Below are positions 12,346 to 24,249 of a stretch of DNA of 64,000 nucleotides, piece by piece. Source of the DNA: Lingula anatina (Eukaryota; Brachiopoda; Lingulata; Lingulida; Lingulidae). Below the pieces are notes generated by a model. The model was not told where the DNA came from. It was given only the letters and a program-made list of their open reading frames with translations, and did not search any database. Made by a program: the position numbers and the translations under genes. Location of the stretch: contig NW_019774569.1 in NCBI RefSeq assembly GCF_001039355.2, forward strand, positions 485,515 through 549,514, given 5' to 3'. Every line of letters starts with the position of its first letter. Position 1 is the stretch's first letter.

Positions 12346-13309
12346 CAGGCCTTCCCAACTACCAGACTCGGCACCTACGGGTCCAGAATAAACCGGTATA
12401 TCTGACCACACTACCCGTTTTCAAGGTGTGTGTCAGATCGCATAAAAGAGTATCATACCCTATCACAAATTCTGTAAGCCTACCTGTCATCCGGGTATTG
12501 CGCCTCGTTTTCGTCAAGTAGGAGTCGTATGAATACAACAGACGACTCCCTCAATCAGGGGGTGGAAACGCGCGACTTATATGATTAAGACGAGCCTAGC
12601 CGTCAGTACCCGTTATTGTTTTGTGACCTTGAGGAGCAATTAGGTTTGGTCGTTGCGGCACGCATGAACAGTAGTTGAACTACCACACCTGGGTCTTTTG
12701 TTTTTGACAACTGTTCAATCGTCATCGAGGCTCTTGTTCAAGACTACAGGCTGATATCTACTAGTACTACCAGTGGCTTCATTAGTAACGTTCCCACAAT
12801 ACTAAAGTTTTCTGTCCGTGCGTACAAACCCTGAAAAAGGACAGCCTCGCTGACGAGAACAATGGACGTTTCTCACCCCTCTCTAGGATTACCCCTGCCC
12901 TCAATCTCGTCCATCTCGGTAGTCATGAAAATATTTAACCCCCGACAGAATATGCTTCCGCTATCAAAATTAGGTCTACTTTTCTAAATTAATATATAAG
13001 TTTGCAAGTTCTTATCTACAAAACATCATTGGCTATGTCCGAACCTAAATTTTATGTTAAAAATTGCGGTACTGTCAGATTTTAGCATAAACAGAGAAAA
13101 TTGCAGCAGCGCATGAATCTAGATGAGATGCACTACTTTCCAACCCCGCTTAGGATCATTGCTATCACATCGCGCACCAGGCAAAATCGGTGTGGTGGCT
13201 GATACTCTGTAATGCGATCTGACACACACCTTGAAAACGGGTAGTGTGGTCTGATAAACCGGTTTATACTGGACCCGTAGGTGCCGAGTCTGGTAGTTGG
13301 GAAGGCCTG
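12346..13309. mobile_element. 964 bp non-autonomous DNA transposon with ~110 bp TIRs
   Basis: It begins CAGGCCTTCCCAACTACC and ends with the inverse; the inverted repeats extend for about 110 bases at each end, through GGTGTGTGTCAGATCGCAT. It is flanked by AAATC on both sides (12341-12345 and 13310-13314). The corresponding site in copy 2 (about 15842-15850) is empty. It contains no transposase frame. A related isolated end lies at about 30810-30960 and a diverged fragment at about 21886-21985. Confidence 0.88.
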
Positions 13310-14803
13310 AAATCCAAGGGCAGATTTGAAATCCCCACATGAAATTCAGTCAAACATCTATAATAATTTTCCCCATGATTCCTTTGGTTTAGGAGATATT
13401 TAGCATTTAATTATATAAATTTTGGACAAGGGTGTATTGCGCCAAGTGCCACACCTAGACCAGTGCACTGCAAAAGTCATGGATCAAGTTATGTGACCTA
13501 AATCCAAGAGATTGGTAAACAGGCTCTTGTAGTCTAGGAGGAAAATTGGTAATGGTGACACTGCGGCAGATGTGGAGGATGAGACAGGTTGGGACTAAAA
13601 CCATGTGTACTATACTGGTTGTATAATAACTTAACTGACATTCACTCAGCTTACCATTACTACTTTGTACCCCAATATCTCCAGTTGCCTCAATTTTTGA
13701 CTGTCTCTGGAATGTGAGACATACCTCTCATAATAGACCTTTACTGGCATACTGATAGCAATCCTATTGATAAAATAAAATAAAATAAATAAATAAACAA
13801 GGCAGCAAAGCTGTCAAATGTACAGACAAAAAGCAGAAAATAACAATGCAAAAAATAGGCTACTGTCAATTCTGATGCAAAAATACATTATGCTTAACTG
13901 CAAATTCAACATCAAATTTTAATTATGCTCAACAGGTAATACCAATGTAAGTAAAATGTGTAACAAGCATAAGGCTTCAGGCCCATGGGAGTTCAAGTTC
14001 ACACTTTGAAAATGCCAGAATGAGAAAAATGAAAATTTTACAAAAAATTGCATAAATTCAATAATAAATGATAACCCAATTGAGCTGGCTTTCTAATCTG
14101 AGCTGCATGCCAATCCTAAAAATAATACTTGTAAGTTAAAAATAATAATAAGTAACACAGTTTTCTTTTCATAATGTTTGTAGTAGCAATGCAAAAAGAT
14201 TTTTGTCAATTTTGATGTAAAAATACATAATAAATTGCAGAATAATTATCACCAATTTTTAATTATTGACTATAAATAGCATGGATACAGAAAATTTGAT
14301 AACCATTCGGTTTCATGTCCATGGGAGCTCTGAGTCCCACAGTGAATATGCCAACACGATAAAAATGAATATTTCACTAAAATGAATAACTTCCAGAAAA
14401 AAAAAGAAGCCAATTAGACTGCTTTTCCAACTCAGGCTGCATTCTAGTCCTGTGTTTCTTTTTTGAAAGTTTGACAATCATAAGTAACATGGTTTTCTCA
14501 TAATGGTCATCATGGCAGCAGCACCCAAAATTGTGGTTTCTTCTATTTTGATGCAATATTACATAAAGTTTAACAGCATAATGACCGTCATTTTTTTATA
14601 ATAAAATATTCGTATCACGGATTTTCAGAAAATGTAACTAGCATGGGTCTTCAAGCCCGTGGAGGCTCTAAATCACACCTTGAAAATGCCAATATGTGAA
14701 AAATAAAATTTTTTTATCATAATTTTTTAACTCAACCTGCGTTTTAGCAGGAATGACCACTCCTGTGAGTTTAATGACAATTGGCCTATCTGTTTTTTAT
14801 GTA

Positions 14804-14855
14804 CAGACACAGATGTGTCTGTACATATTGCCATCACCTGCGTCTGTCGTCGCCG
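14804..14855. repeat. Perfect short palindrome and its inverted partner
   Basis: The segment contains TGTACAGACACAGATGTGTCTGTACA followed by a tract ending at the N at 14856. The same tract occurs inverted at about 17705-17763, so the tandem-repeat region is flanked by inverted copies of it. Confidence 0.75.
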
Positions 14856-14872
14856 NTTCGTTGAGAATGCGC

Positions 14873-17333
14873 TCTAAAGAAAGCAGGATGCCAATGAGTT
14901 CTTTTATCTTAGAGAGAGCTTTTTCTGTGCTTCAACCTTCTCTGTGTGATGACTGAAATTAGCCCTGAAGTTCAGTGCTCCAGTTTTGAGAACAATTCCA
15001 TAATGGTACCCGAGTACACTTATTTCTGAAGATAATTCCCCTCATTCAAGTCTTTTCAATGACCTTCACCTTCACTGCTGTGGCCCATGTCCGAAATTGC
15101 TTGGTGTAGAAACTTTTTTTGCTGACATAGGTTATAAGTCTCCCAAATTCTAGGGTACAACTGTAATGAAAAAGCAATTATGAGGTGTATCTAAAAGTAA
15201 CAGAAAAAGGTACCACAAAACATTCTTATACTGAAAAACAGAGGTCAGGTGTCCATTCCATTTCTTTGTTTTTCAATTATTCCTAAAAAATTCCTCTTAT
15301 TTTTTGCTCAGAGTGACTAACTGGCATTGATTATTCTAGGAATTGATACGAAGACGAAGCTTAAAATTTAGATTAATTGCACTTGTTATCCACCTCAAAG
15401 AGGTGTACTACTCAATGGGATTCAAGTAAAATACAAATTATTCCACTGTTTGAAGCACCAGCCATGGGAGCAGTCATTAACAAGTACTTACAATCCATAT
15501 TGTACCATAAGCTTGGTTAAGTGCATACGTATAAAAAAAAGTTGTGCTTGACAAGCTCTACAAAATACAATAAACAAGAGCTCTAACTTTTTTGTAGAAA
15601 ATTACAATTTACAACACAATTGTGGGGAAAAGAAAAAGGTCAAGTACACGGTTGCAGCAATAGTAAATATACGAGAGCTTGAAATTTTGCAAAGTGCAGT
15701 TTATGATGAAAAATAGGTCAATGGTCAAATTCAAGGTCACAGTAAGATTACCAATATAAGACTTCCTATTCACATCAGTTCTAACTTTGGGTATATCCCT
15801 TAATTTGCAAAGTGCAGTTCATGGTGAAAAGTAGATTAAAAGTCAAATCCAAGGGCAGATTTGAAATCCCCACATGAAATTCAGTCAAACATCTATAATA
15901 ATTTTCCCCATGATTCCTTTGGTTTAGGAGATATTTAGCATTTAATTATATAAATTTTGGACAAGGGTGTATTGCGCCAAGTGCCACACCTAGACCAGTG
16001 CACTGCAAAAGTCATGGATCAAGTTATGTGACCTAAATCCAAGAGATTGGTAAACAGGCTCTTGTAGTCTAGGAGGAAAATTGGTAATGGTGACACTGCG
16101 GCAGATGTGGAGGATGAGACATGTTGGGACTAAAACCATGTGTACTATACTGGTTGTATAATAACTTAACTGACATTCACTCAGCTTACCATTACTACTT
16201 TGTACCCCAATATCTCCAGTTGCCTCATTTTTTGACTGTCTCTGGAATGTGAGACATACCTCTCATAATAGACCTTTACTGGCATACTGATAGCAATCCT
16301 ATTGATAAAATAAAATAAAATAAATAAATAAACAAGGCAGCAAAGCTGTCAAATGTACAGACAAAAAGCAGAAAATAACAATGCAAAAAATAGGCTACTG
16401 TCAATTCTGATGCAAAAATACATTATGCTTAACTGCAAATTCAACATCAAATTTTAATTATGCTAAACAGGTAATACCAATGTAAGTAAAATGTGTAACA
16501 AGCATAAGGCTTCAGGCCCATGGGAGTTCAAGTTCACACTTTGAAAATGCCAGAATGAGAAAAATGAAAATTTTACAAAAAATTGCATAAATTCAATAAT
16601 AAATGATAACCCAATTGAGCTGGCTTTCTAATCTGAGCTGCATGCCAATCCTAAAAATAATACTTGTAAGTTAAAAATAATAATAAGTAACACGGTTTTC
16701 TTTTCATAATGTTTGTAGTAGCAATGCAAAAAGATTTTTGTCAATTTTGATGTAAAAATACATAATAAATTGCAGAATAATTATCACCAATTTTTAATTA
16801 TTGACTATAAATAGCATGGATACAGAAAATTTGATAACTATTCGGCTTCATGTCCATGGGAGCTCTGAGTCCCACAGTGAATATGCCAACACGATAAAAA
16901 TGAATATTTCACTAAAATGAATAACTTCCAGAAAAAAAAAAAGAAGCCAATTAGACTGCTTTTCCAACTCAGGCTGCATTCTAGTACTGTGTTTCTTTTT
17001 TGAAAGTTTGACAATCATAAGTAACATGGTTTTCTCATAATGGTCATCATGGCAGCAGCACCCAAAATTGTGGTTTCTTCTATTTTGATGCAATATTACA
17101 TAAAGCTTAACAGCATAATGACCGTCATTTTTTTATAATAAAATATTCGTATCACGGATTTTCAGAAAATGTAACTAACATGGGTCTTCAAGCCCGTGGA
17201 GGTTCTAAATCACACCTTGAAAATGCCAATATGTGAAAAATAAAATTTTTTTATCATAATTTTTTAACTCAACCTGCGTTTTAGCAGGAATGACCACTCC
17301 TGTGAGTTTAATGACAATTGGCCTATCTGTTTT
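14873..17333. repeat. Large tandem repeat, copy 2 (empty sites)
   Basis: Copy 2 of the segment at 11231-14802, starting 17 bases after the N at 14856. It lacks both inserted elements, giving clean pre-insertion sites. Only scattered substitutions and small length differences are seen. Confidence 0.85.
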
Positions 17334-18876
17334 TCTAATATTGTGTTTACAGTGTTGCATATATGCTGAAAAACGAAAAAAAAAGCATAACTACTAAAAT
17401 AGTGGCCCGATCCTGCCGATTTTCGAACTTGACCTGCGTTATAGTAAGATCGATTACTCCTGTGAGTTTCATGACAAAAAGCCTAGCGGTTTTCCTTAAA
17501 ATGTGTTTACAGTGTTGCATGTATGCTGAAAAGTGAAAAAACAGCATAACTTCTACAATAATGGCCCGATCATGCTGGTTTTCGAACTTGACCTGCATTT
17601 TATGAATATTCATCAGCTCTGTAAATATAAAGCCAAAAAGTAAAACTGCCTTCCACTTATCGTGTTTACAAGGAAAGTGCACGGCGCCGGCATCGGCATG
17701 GGTGATGGCGACGACAGACGCAGGTGATGGCAATATGTACAGACACATCTGTGTCTGTACATAATAAAATGAAAGTGAAAAGTGTGAGTTTTGCTTCATT
17801 GTGTTGATTCAAACATATTGAAAAGTGAGTGGAGAACAGAGAGAGAACAGTCTTTTGTCTAAGAAAGATATCTTCAAAGAGTAAAATATTAGAAATAGTA
17901 AAGCATTTGGAAATTAGAAGTAAAATCATTACTGTACTTTCTGTGTGTATGGCTTGAGTTAAATTCCTCCACTGGGATTGGTCTGTTCTGGCTGTCGAAC
18001 TGTATTTCAAAATCTGCAATGAAATGAAACTTTTAAATGCTGACAAATTCATATTTTTTTATGATTCTACATAAACAAGACAGTTAAATAATATATTTTA
18101 AATTAATCAGATCATGCAGATTCTCACAGGAAGCCATTTTTAAAGGTGCATATGAATCCAGCATCAGTGGAGTGTGAATTCCCAGTACCACATATAAACC
18201 ACTTCTACTAGTTTCTTATACAACTGAATTTAAGTCGACATGCCAAGGGATAAACTGAATAAATCACTCGATCAGCCATAAAAGAGCTTTAGACTGCTCC
18301 TTTCTTTAAATTTTTGGTCAGAAATTTAACCCACTTATGTGACCTACTTTCCTGGCCCATGTATATACAGCATAGAAAGCTAGCAGAAAATCCATTTAAA
18401 CATCATTTTTCAGGTAATATTAACAAATGTCTTTTGGTAATTCTCTTAGTTACGGTAAAGTCTTGAAAATTTCGTCGCTTAAAAATTAATTATAGTTTTA
18501 TATTATAGTAATATAAAACTGAAGGTGGTGAGTAATCCATACATAAGTTTAGCATTTATCAAGCAATGTTTCATAAATATGTCTGTACATGTAAAGCTAG
18601 ATATATCCATAGCAGCAGTGATCTTTTAATTAGGTATGATGATGTTTAATGGTAATTGCAGTTGTTTCTGTGTATTTATTTGACACATATTAATTCAACA
18701 TATTAGTAGGTACAAATGGAACATGAAATGAATTGCCAAAACTGGTCATTTAACTTCCTATCGTCGTATTCTTATTTCCTGAATATTTTTTAGCCTAATT
18801 GAATTTAATGCTTCTTATGGTTTGGTTATGCTTTGTTTTCATTTTGACAATTAAGCTGTCCTCATTTTCATTCTAG
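17334..18876. other. Diverged repeat units, then intergenic DNA
   Basis: From 17334 to about 17620 there are two diverged ~135-180 bp units (TGTTTACAGTGTTGCAT... GAACTTGACCTGC) that continue the preceding repeat. After 17765 no gene is seen; 18454-18495 matches the intronic motif at 3311-3353. Confidence 0.55.
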
Positions 18877-19165
18877 TGGGCACAACTCCAATCCTCCAGC
18901 CTCTAAACCTCTCAGAGAGGGAGAGATGTTTATTAAGTTGATGGCAGCTTTGAGATTAGAAAGGGACGAAGCCTTAGAGAGAGCGGAAAAAAATGTTCTT
19001 TCTAGCCCTTTGTCATCTTCCTCAGTTGAAGATAACGATGAAATGTGTATAATGATGACTGGTATTACTTGGTCTCATTTTTCACAACTGTTCCTCTTCT
19101 TACTCACCATCTTTCCAAATCGTAATACCAAGTCTTCGCTGCCCTTACAAGAAGAACTTTTTTGA
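18877..19165 (+). CDS. Possible exon of an unidentified gene, upstream of a transposase relic
   Basis: An acceptor (TTTCATTCTAG) is followed by an open frame reading NSNPPASKPLREGEMF and then a helix-like KLMAALRLERDEALERAEK stretch and a Ser-rich, acidic segment. Codon content is protein-like up to about 19050, where a donor (ACTG|GTATTA) is possible; the open frame ends at 19165. It could belong to a cellular gene or to the accessory protein of the Harbinger-type element whose transposase lies about 1.4 kb downstream. No family is recognised. Confidence 0.3.
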
Positions 19166-19327
19166 CACTGGTGAGATTAAGGCACAACACTTCTTTTGAT
19201 TGGTTTGCCCAAATCAACAATAATTGACCATTTTTGGAAAGTAATTATGTGCTACATGCAAATTTGGATATGATGGTACAGCCTCAAGACAGAGAGGGTA
19301 TTTGTACAACTATTCCACCAGTGTTAA

Positions 19328-20455
19328 TACCTCCGTCACACTTACTCGGAATCAGCAGGAATGAAGAATAATGAGCCTGAACGCAGAATTTTTAAAATTC
19401 GCACCACATTCGGGGAAAATTTTCAAATTGACCTTAATTATTGTAAGAGTACCGTTGGAATACTCAGAATGCGCTTGAATTCGCCTGGAATGACGAGTGC
19501 ACTTTCGACTGTATTAGCTCTCAACAGTTCGAATGTAGTTGGAAAACTAGGAATATTTATAATGCTGTAAGAAGGCAGTAACAATATTAAGAATATACTA
19601 GTACTTTGAACGGCCCACTAGTGTAGTTCGATTGCTGGCAACATAAATATTTCAGCTCATCTGAGGCACATTCGAAACATTCTGGCGGGATATAAAATCC
19701 CCGTCACACTAGAGGCAGAATGATTAACAATGGTGTCTGAAATACAATTATTTGTGCATTCCAGGATATTCGAAGGGCATTCTAAAAACATTCTAAAAAT
19801 TCTGAGTACATTCCAAATATATTTACCCATTCTTGTGGCCGGCTCGAATGTTTTTGTCATGTTAAAAACTTTCGAAGTGCATCCCAAGAGGAAATTTATC
19901 ACAATATCCCTACAGTATTCCAACTACATTCGAGCTGCATTTGAGAGGTAATATACCTGGAATGTGCAAGAATCATTCTAGGCGGGTTCGATGTGCATTC
20001 TTAGTATTCCAGAGGCATTCTTACAAAGCTGTAATATTTTATGAATAATTTAAAATTCCCTCCCGAATATGGTTCGAATTTTTAAATTTAGTAATTCCGG
20101 CTTGATTCCTACTGATTTCGAATAGGTTTGATGGGGGTAGTCACTAATCGGTTCGAATATTCCTTTAATGTGATCAGAATGTTTCGAATGCTGTCGGAAT
20201 GCCGTGAGAATATTTAGAATGCAGTCATAGTACAGTTAGAATACTGTTCAAATGCCATTCGATAAATTTCCACTTGGAATGCATTTCGAAAGTTTTTGAC
20301 ATGACAAAAACATTAGGGATGCCACAAGAATGGGTAAAAATATTTAGAATGCACTCGGAATTTTTAGAATGCTCTTCGAATATCCAGGAGCGCACAAAGA
20401 ATTGTCTTTCCGACGGCATTCTTGCTCATTCCGCCTCTAGTGTGAAGGGGCCTTT
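19328..20455. mobile_element. Nested long-inverted-repeat elements rich in GAATGC
   Basis: Two overlapping inverted pairs are visible. The outer part of 19330-19430 pairs with about 20030-20140 (YCTCCGTCACACTTACTCGGAATC against its inverse). The block 19686-19895 pairs with about 20255-20455 (CCCCGTCACACTAGAGGC against GCCTCTAGTGTGAAGGGG). The intervening DNA is full of diverged GAATGC/GCATTC words. It looks like one terminal-inverted-repeat element inserted into, or recombined with, a relative. The open frames inside are by-products of the palindromes. Confidence 0.6.
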
Positions 20456-20531
20456 AAAGAAAATTTTCTGAGATTTACATGCATAATAGACTGTTTCGAA
20501 ATTTTCATAGAAGCTCCCAAAAATCTGCTAG

Positions 20532-21008
20532 CAAGGGCCCAAGTGCTATAGTCAGTATAAGAAACATTGTACCATAAAGTTCTTGATATCATGCTCACCA
20601 TTAGGAGCTATCAATTTCATAATCAGTGCATGGGGAGGAAATGCATCAGACAATAAAATTGTCAGGGAATCTGGTTTTATTTCTAATAACATTCACATGT
20701 CAGGAGACCAAATCTTGGCTGACAGGGGATTTACCCTGAAAAATGATTTTAGTGCGCATTGCGGAGCTGAATTATTAACCCCTGCATACAAAAAACCTGG
20801 TTGTAAGCAAACGCCAGCTGGTAAACTGCAGACCTCTAGGAAAATTGCATCTGTGAGAATTCACATTGAGAGAGTTATTGGATTGTTAAAGAATCGGTAC
20901 ACTATCCTGAAAGGCACTATGCCCTTGACGAATGTCCAAAGTATTAAAGGTGAAGGTCTCAAGAGTACATTGGCCAGTTGTGACCACGCTCGGCTGTCAC
21001 CTTGATTG
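20532..21008 (+). pseudogene. Harbinger/IS4EU-type DDE transposase fragment
   Basis: The open frame carries the C-terminal half of a DDE_Tnp_4-type nuclease: YSQYKKHCTIKFLI, then AWGGNASDNKIV, then GDQILADRGFTL (containing the second catalytic Asp) and ASVRIHIERVIGLLKNRY (containing the catalytic Glu), a spacing typical of Harbinger/ISL2EU/IS4EU elements. The N-terminal third with the first Asp is missing (an in-frame TAG precedes 20532), and the C-terminus diverges and stops early, suggesting a frameshift. It is therefore a decayed transposase. Inverted-repeat DNA lies immediately upstream. Confidence 0.85.
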
Positions 21009-21395
21009 GATAGTAAACGTTTGTCGTAAAATCGCTAAATGATATTAAAACCCGGTGCATAAACTTGAAAACCACCTAGGACAACCTAAGACTGCCACAT
21101 TAATCCAATACAATGCAAAAATAAACTATAACAAGTGGTTAAAGCCTTCAAAACGAATGTCGTAAAGTCCCCATATACCTCCATAGAGACAATAAAATAG
21201 AGTAAGCTTGTGAAACAAACCTGACCCAGTTCCAACAGAATAATCGAAATAAAATACTGCCGGGCATCGGAGCGGCCTAAAACTTGGCACGCTTACCGCT
21301 AATACTGCAGGCTACATCATCCCGTCGCTCGTTTGTAAATTCCGTGCATGGCATACGCACAATCAAACCGTGAATCCAAATATCACCAAATATCA
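21009..21395. other. Intergenic DNA, no gene seen
   Basis: No supported feature; probably the degraded remainder of the transposon carrying the upstream transposase fragment. Confidence 0.4.
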
Positions 21396-21538
21396 CCCCT
21401 GATGTTTATCTTGGTCCTCTCAACAATCCAATTCAGGAAATGACGTAACCGCAGAGGTCGCATTGTCCAATGGCATGGCTTCTTTTTCGTAATGGTAGGT
21501 TAGAGAGGACTGAGATAAACATCAGAGGTGGAATTTTG
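21396..21538. mobile_element. ~143 bp MITE-like inverted repeat
   Basis: Arms CCTGATGTTTATCT..GTCCTCTC and GAGAGGAC..AGATAAACATCAG face each other around a ~90 bp centre. No coding capacity. Confidence 0.7.
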
Positions 21539-21779
21539 ATTTACAGCGTATCGTCGTAAAGACATTTCAGTCTGTTTTATCAAATTAAGGAAATAAAACA
21601 ATTATCTACAAGATAAACAAACATTATCAACTTGTCTTTAACTCGGTACAATCCATATAGGTTTTCGACAACATTTACCGACCGTGAGTCGACTATGATT
21701 CCATACGACAACTGTAGAACATTCATAGACTTGCCCTTCAAGAAATCGACGGAAAACAGCTCTTTTTGAATGGGCACTG

Positions 21780-21884
21780 TAGACAAGGCAGCAAAGCTGT
21801 CAAATGTACAGACAAAAAGCAAGAAATAACAAAATAGGCTACTGTCAATTCTGATGCAAAAGTACATTATGTTAAACTGCAAAT
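21780..21884. repeat. Fragment of the 13.8/16.3 kb repeat family
   Basis: Matches the stretch beginning CAAGGCAGCAAAGCTGTCAA at 13799 and 16334; it is cut off by the N at 21885. Another diverged fragment lies at about 60600-60710. Confidence 0.75.
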
Positions 21885-22339
21885 NTACGGTGTGTAGTGC
21901 GTGTTTCACAGGATCATACCCCGAGCCAAATTTTGTACAGATGTACGACGACTGCAAGCTCTACCTGACTTCCGGGTATCGCGCCTCGTGAACATACATT
22001 GTAGACTGTTCGAGTGCTTCTTTTATGGTTTAGATATTTGTAACCTGAGTGTCCACCTTATTCTGGACAATTTTCAAGCACCAAACTTCCCCCACATCTC
22101 CAACTTGGTGCTTACATATACTGGTATTAGTCTATAAGGTCTTATATCTTAAGGAGTGTTAGCTACTCTAAATGTCCTAGAAGACGCGTGTGAGTACTGC
22201 TAAACAACCAAGCCAGTTCCTTCAAAAACAAAAACAAAGGTCAAATAAGCATTATTACCGGAAAAATATTGCTTTGATTTCATGAATTTATGGTAGCGTA
22301 AACCGAAATTTTCTCACAACTTAATCAAAGTGCCGCGTA

Positions 22340-22716
22340 GGCCTACTATTAATGCGAAATCTGCGGTCTGTAGACCAATTGCTACTCAACCCAGTATGCG
22401 ATTAAAAACCTACGGTGATATATCTTTCAAAGCTGCAGGTCCAAAGGAATGGAATCTATTACCGCTGGAAATCCGAGCAATTCAGTCTACCAAACATTTT
22501 AAAAAAGAACTCAAAACATACCTTTTTAGGAAATATTTTGATTAACTCTTTTAAGATTGGTTTTATAAATTTTGTATTAATTGCATTTAATTGTATGGAA
22601 TAATGGTTGTTTTTGCCTAGATTTTATTTATGATATTTTATGTAAAGTCTACTGAACATTTTAAATGGATTTTAGACTTAAAATAAATTTATCATTATTT
22701 ATTATTATTGTTATTT
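22340..22716 (+). mobile_element. 3' end of a CR1/L2-type LINE
   Basis: The open frame to 22545 reads CRPIATQPSMRLKTYGDISF and then AAGPKEWNLLPLEIR and FKKELKTYLF, the typical C-terminal end of CR1/L2-type reverse transcriptase polyproteins. It is followed by a short 3' UTR and an ATT-rich tail. Module B (34429-34436) lacks it, so it is a 5'-truncated insertion of about 377 bp placed after GTGCCGCGTA. Confidence 0.85.
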
Positions 22717-23358
22717 TACACTCGAAAGTAATCCGGACAGCTTCACAATGTATTTGGAGATACGACAAATAAGCTTATCATCATCATTTAAAATAAAAAA
22801 GAAAGCCACTTGGTATTCATACAAACTGTGAATCGTGAAAAGAGTAAGAATTGCAAAAGGTTCCCGCCAAAACGTTATCCTCATAACATCAGCAAAAGAC
22901 AATTAAGAAAACAACCAAGATAGCTCTGAGATTTTATTTCAGATGCCAGACCAATTTGCACTTTGAGAGTTACAGTAAGAATCTAATCATTTCTACATCA
23001 ATATTTTTCAAAGATTTAAAACAACAATACTTGAAAGGAAAATTGAATCTATACCAGTATGTCTCAGTATTTGTGTACGTGTGCGTGAGTGTGATTGTGT
23101 GTTTGCATGCATGTGTGCTTGTGTGTGACAATCTTCCTCGCGCTATCTACACTATGGTTGTTCTCAGAACTCGGACTGACTCAAACAAATTCCGAAATAC
23201 TTGGTTGTTTTTGAAACCCAAAGTATGAAACTGTTAAAATAAATCGTTTTTCATTAACGTTGTGTCTGGACATATGCACTTGAAATTTTGTCGTCAGTGT
23301 GCTCCTCTCTCTCTCTCTTTTTCATGGCCGCATGTCGTCAAAATATGGGTCGATTCAT

Positions 23359-24149
23359 TCATTCGTCATCGTCATCATCACCATCCTCATCGTCAACTTC
23401 GTTGTCATCACTGTCATCCTTAAATTGCACCAACTTTTGAAGGAGCTGAAATGCCGATAACATTTACCTGGATAATCATCTTTACATTGTGCATAATGCT
23501 ACTGCTGCATTACTTTCATGAAATAAAGTACATTTCTCCCTGGTCGTCCAATCTCTAAAATAATTACTAAACTAAACTAAACATTTAAATGATGTTTTTT
23601 GATGATTTCAAAAAGATATCCATTAACTTCAATTATGTTTCTCTGATGATTTGGCAATGACAAGTGATCAGATTAAAAAAACGGCTTGGAACTGATCTAA
23701 TGATGTTTTGTGTGTAAGCTCTTAATTACCTCGTCGCTGGCTTTCTCTCCCGCTTCCTGGGCGTCTTCCACCGCAGTGCTATCGCCAAAGCTGCGACGAC
23801 GACGACGACGGCGGCGGCTGCAGAGGCGGCGGCGCCGAAAACCTAATTGCATAATTTGCGAAAACCCAGTAGTATATATGCCCTCCCTGTTGCTTAGCCA
23901 AAAAATCTTCCCATTTCTCAGTTAACCCTTATTCATAAGTTTATGCATTTTTTACTGACAATATCATTTAATTTAGTTTGAACAGTTTCGTGAAGGATGA
24001 TAATACAGAGAACGGAATACAGTAACAAAATCAAGGCACTTTTATTACTCCATTTAGTCGACATAGTCTTTCTTACCTTCGGATTCATCAAACATCTCCA
24101 CCAAAAGCATGATAGCCAAGAGCACTGCAAACCACTTCAGCTTGTTCAT
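23359..24149 (-). CDS. Arg-rich cationic peptide precursor, copy A
   Basis: Exons on the minus strand are 24149-24077 (73 nt), 23842-23730 (113 nt) and 23445-23359 (87 nt): 273 nt, 90 residues. Phases are 1 then 0, as in all intact copies. Exon 1 encodes a signal peptide (MNKLKWFAVLLAIMLLVEMF then DESE). Exon 2 encodes the cationic block (F, four Arg, LCS, eight Arg, SF) and the GDSTAVED linker with a Glu-rich region. Exon 3 starts LLQKLVQF and ends in an Asp/Glu run. The layout is that of a secreted linear antimicrobial-type peptide made as a precursor with an anionic propiece; myticalins of mussels are a loosely comparable known family. Function is inferred. The block has one Cys. The exon 2 donor (GTAATT) is weaker than the GTAAGA of the other copies. 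Confidence 0.82.
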
Positions 24150-24249
24150 AGTGAATGTTTGGCTACAGGATAGCAGGAGTCTTTGAACCGGTCACGCACA
24201 AACTGGAGGTGAAAACGCCCAAAATCTCAGTTTTGTAGCCCACGAAATG

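Larger units (their letters stand above)
11231..14802. repeat. Large tandem repeat, copy 1 (with two inserted elements)
   Basis: Copy 1 of a ~2.46 kb segment repeated at 14873-17333. It is colinear and nearly identical apart from two transposon insertions (11873-12020 and 12346-13309). It includes AGGTCA-rich stretches (about 12205-12330) and diverged ~340 bp internal units starting near 13866, 14207 and 14541 (TCAATTYTGATGYAAAAATACAT-like starts). No coding function is seen. Confidence 0.85.

Noticed and set aside
19657-20471. Four open frames with similar Cys/Phe/Met-rich translations on both strands
   Set aside because: The similarity comes from the inverted repeats of the nested element, not from duplicated genes.
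23710-23925. Arg-rich frame antisense to copy A exon 2 (similar antisense frames at 49670-49867 and 56573-56812)
   Set aside because: Antisense shadows of the CGN repeats; the sense frames have signal exons, splice sites and conserved phases.
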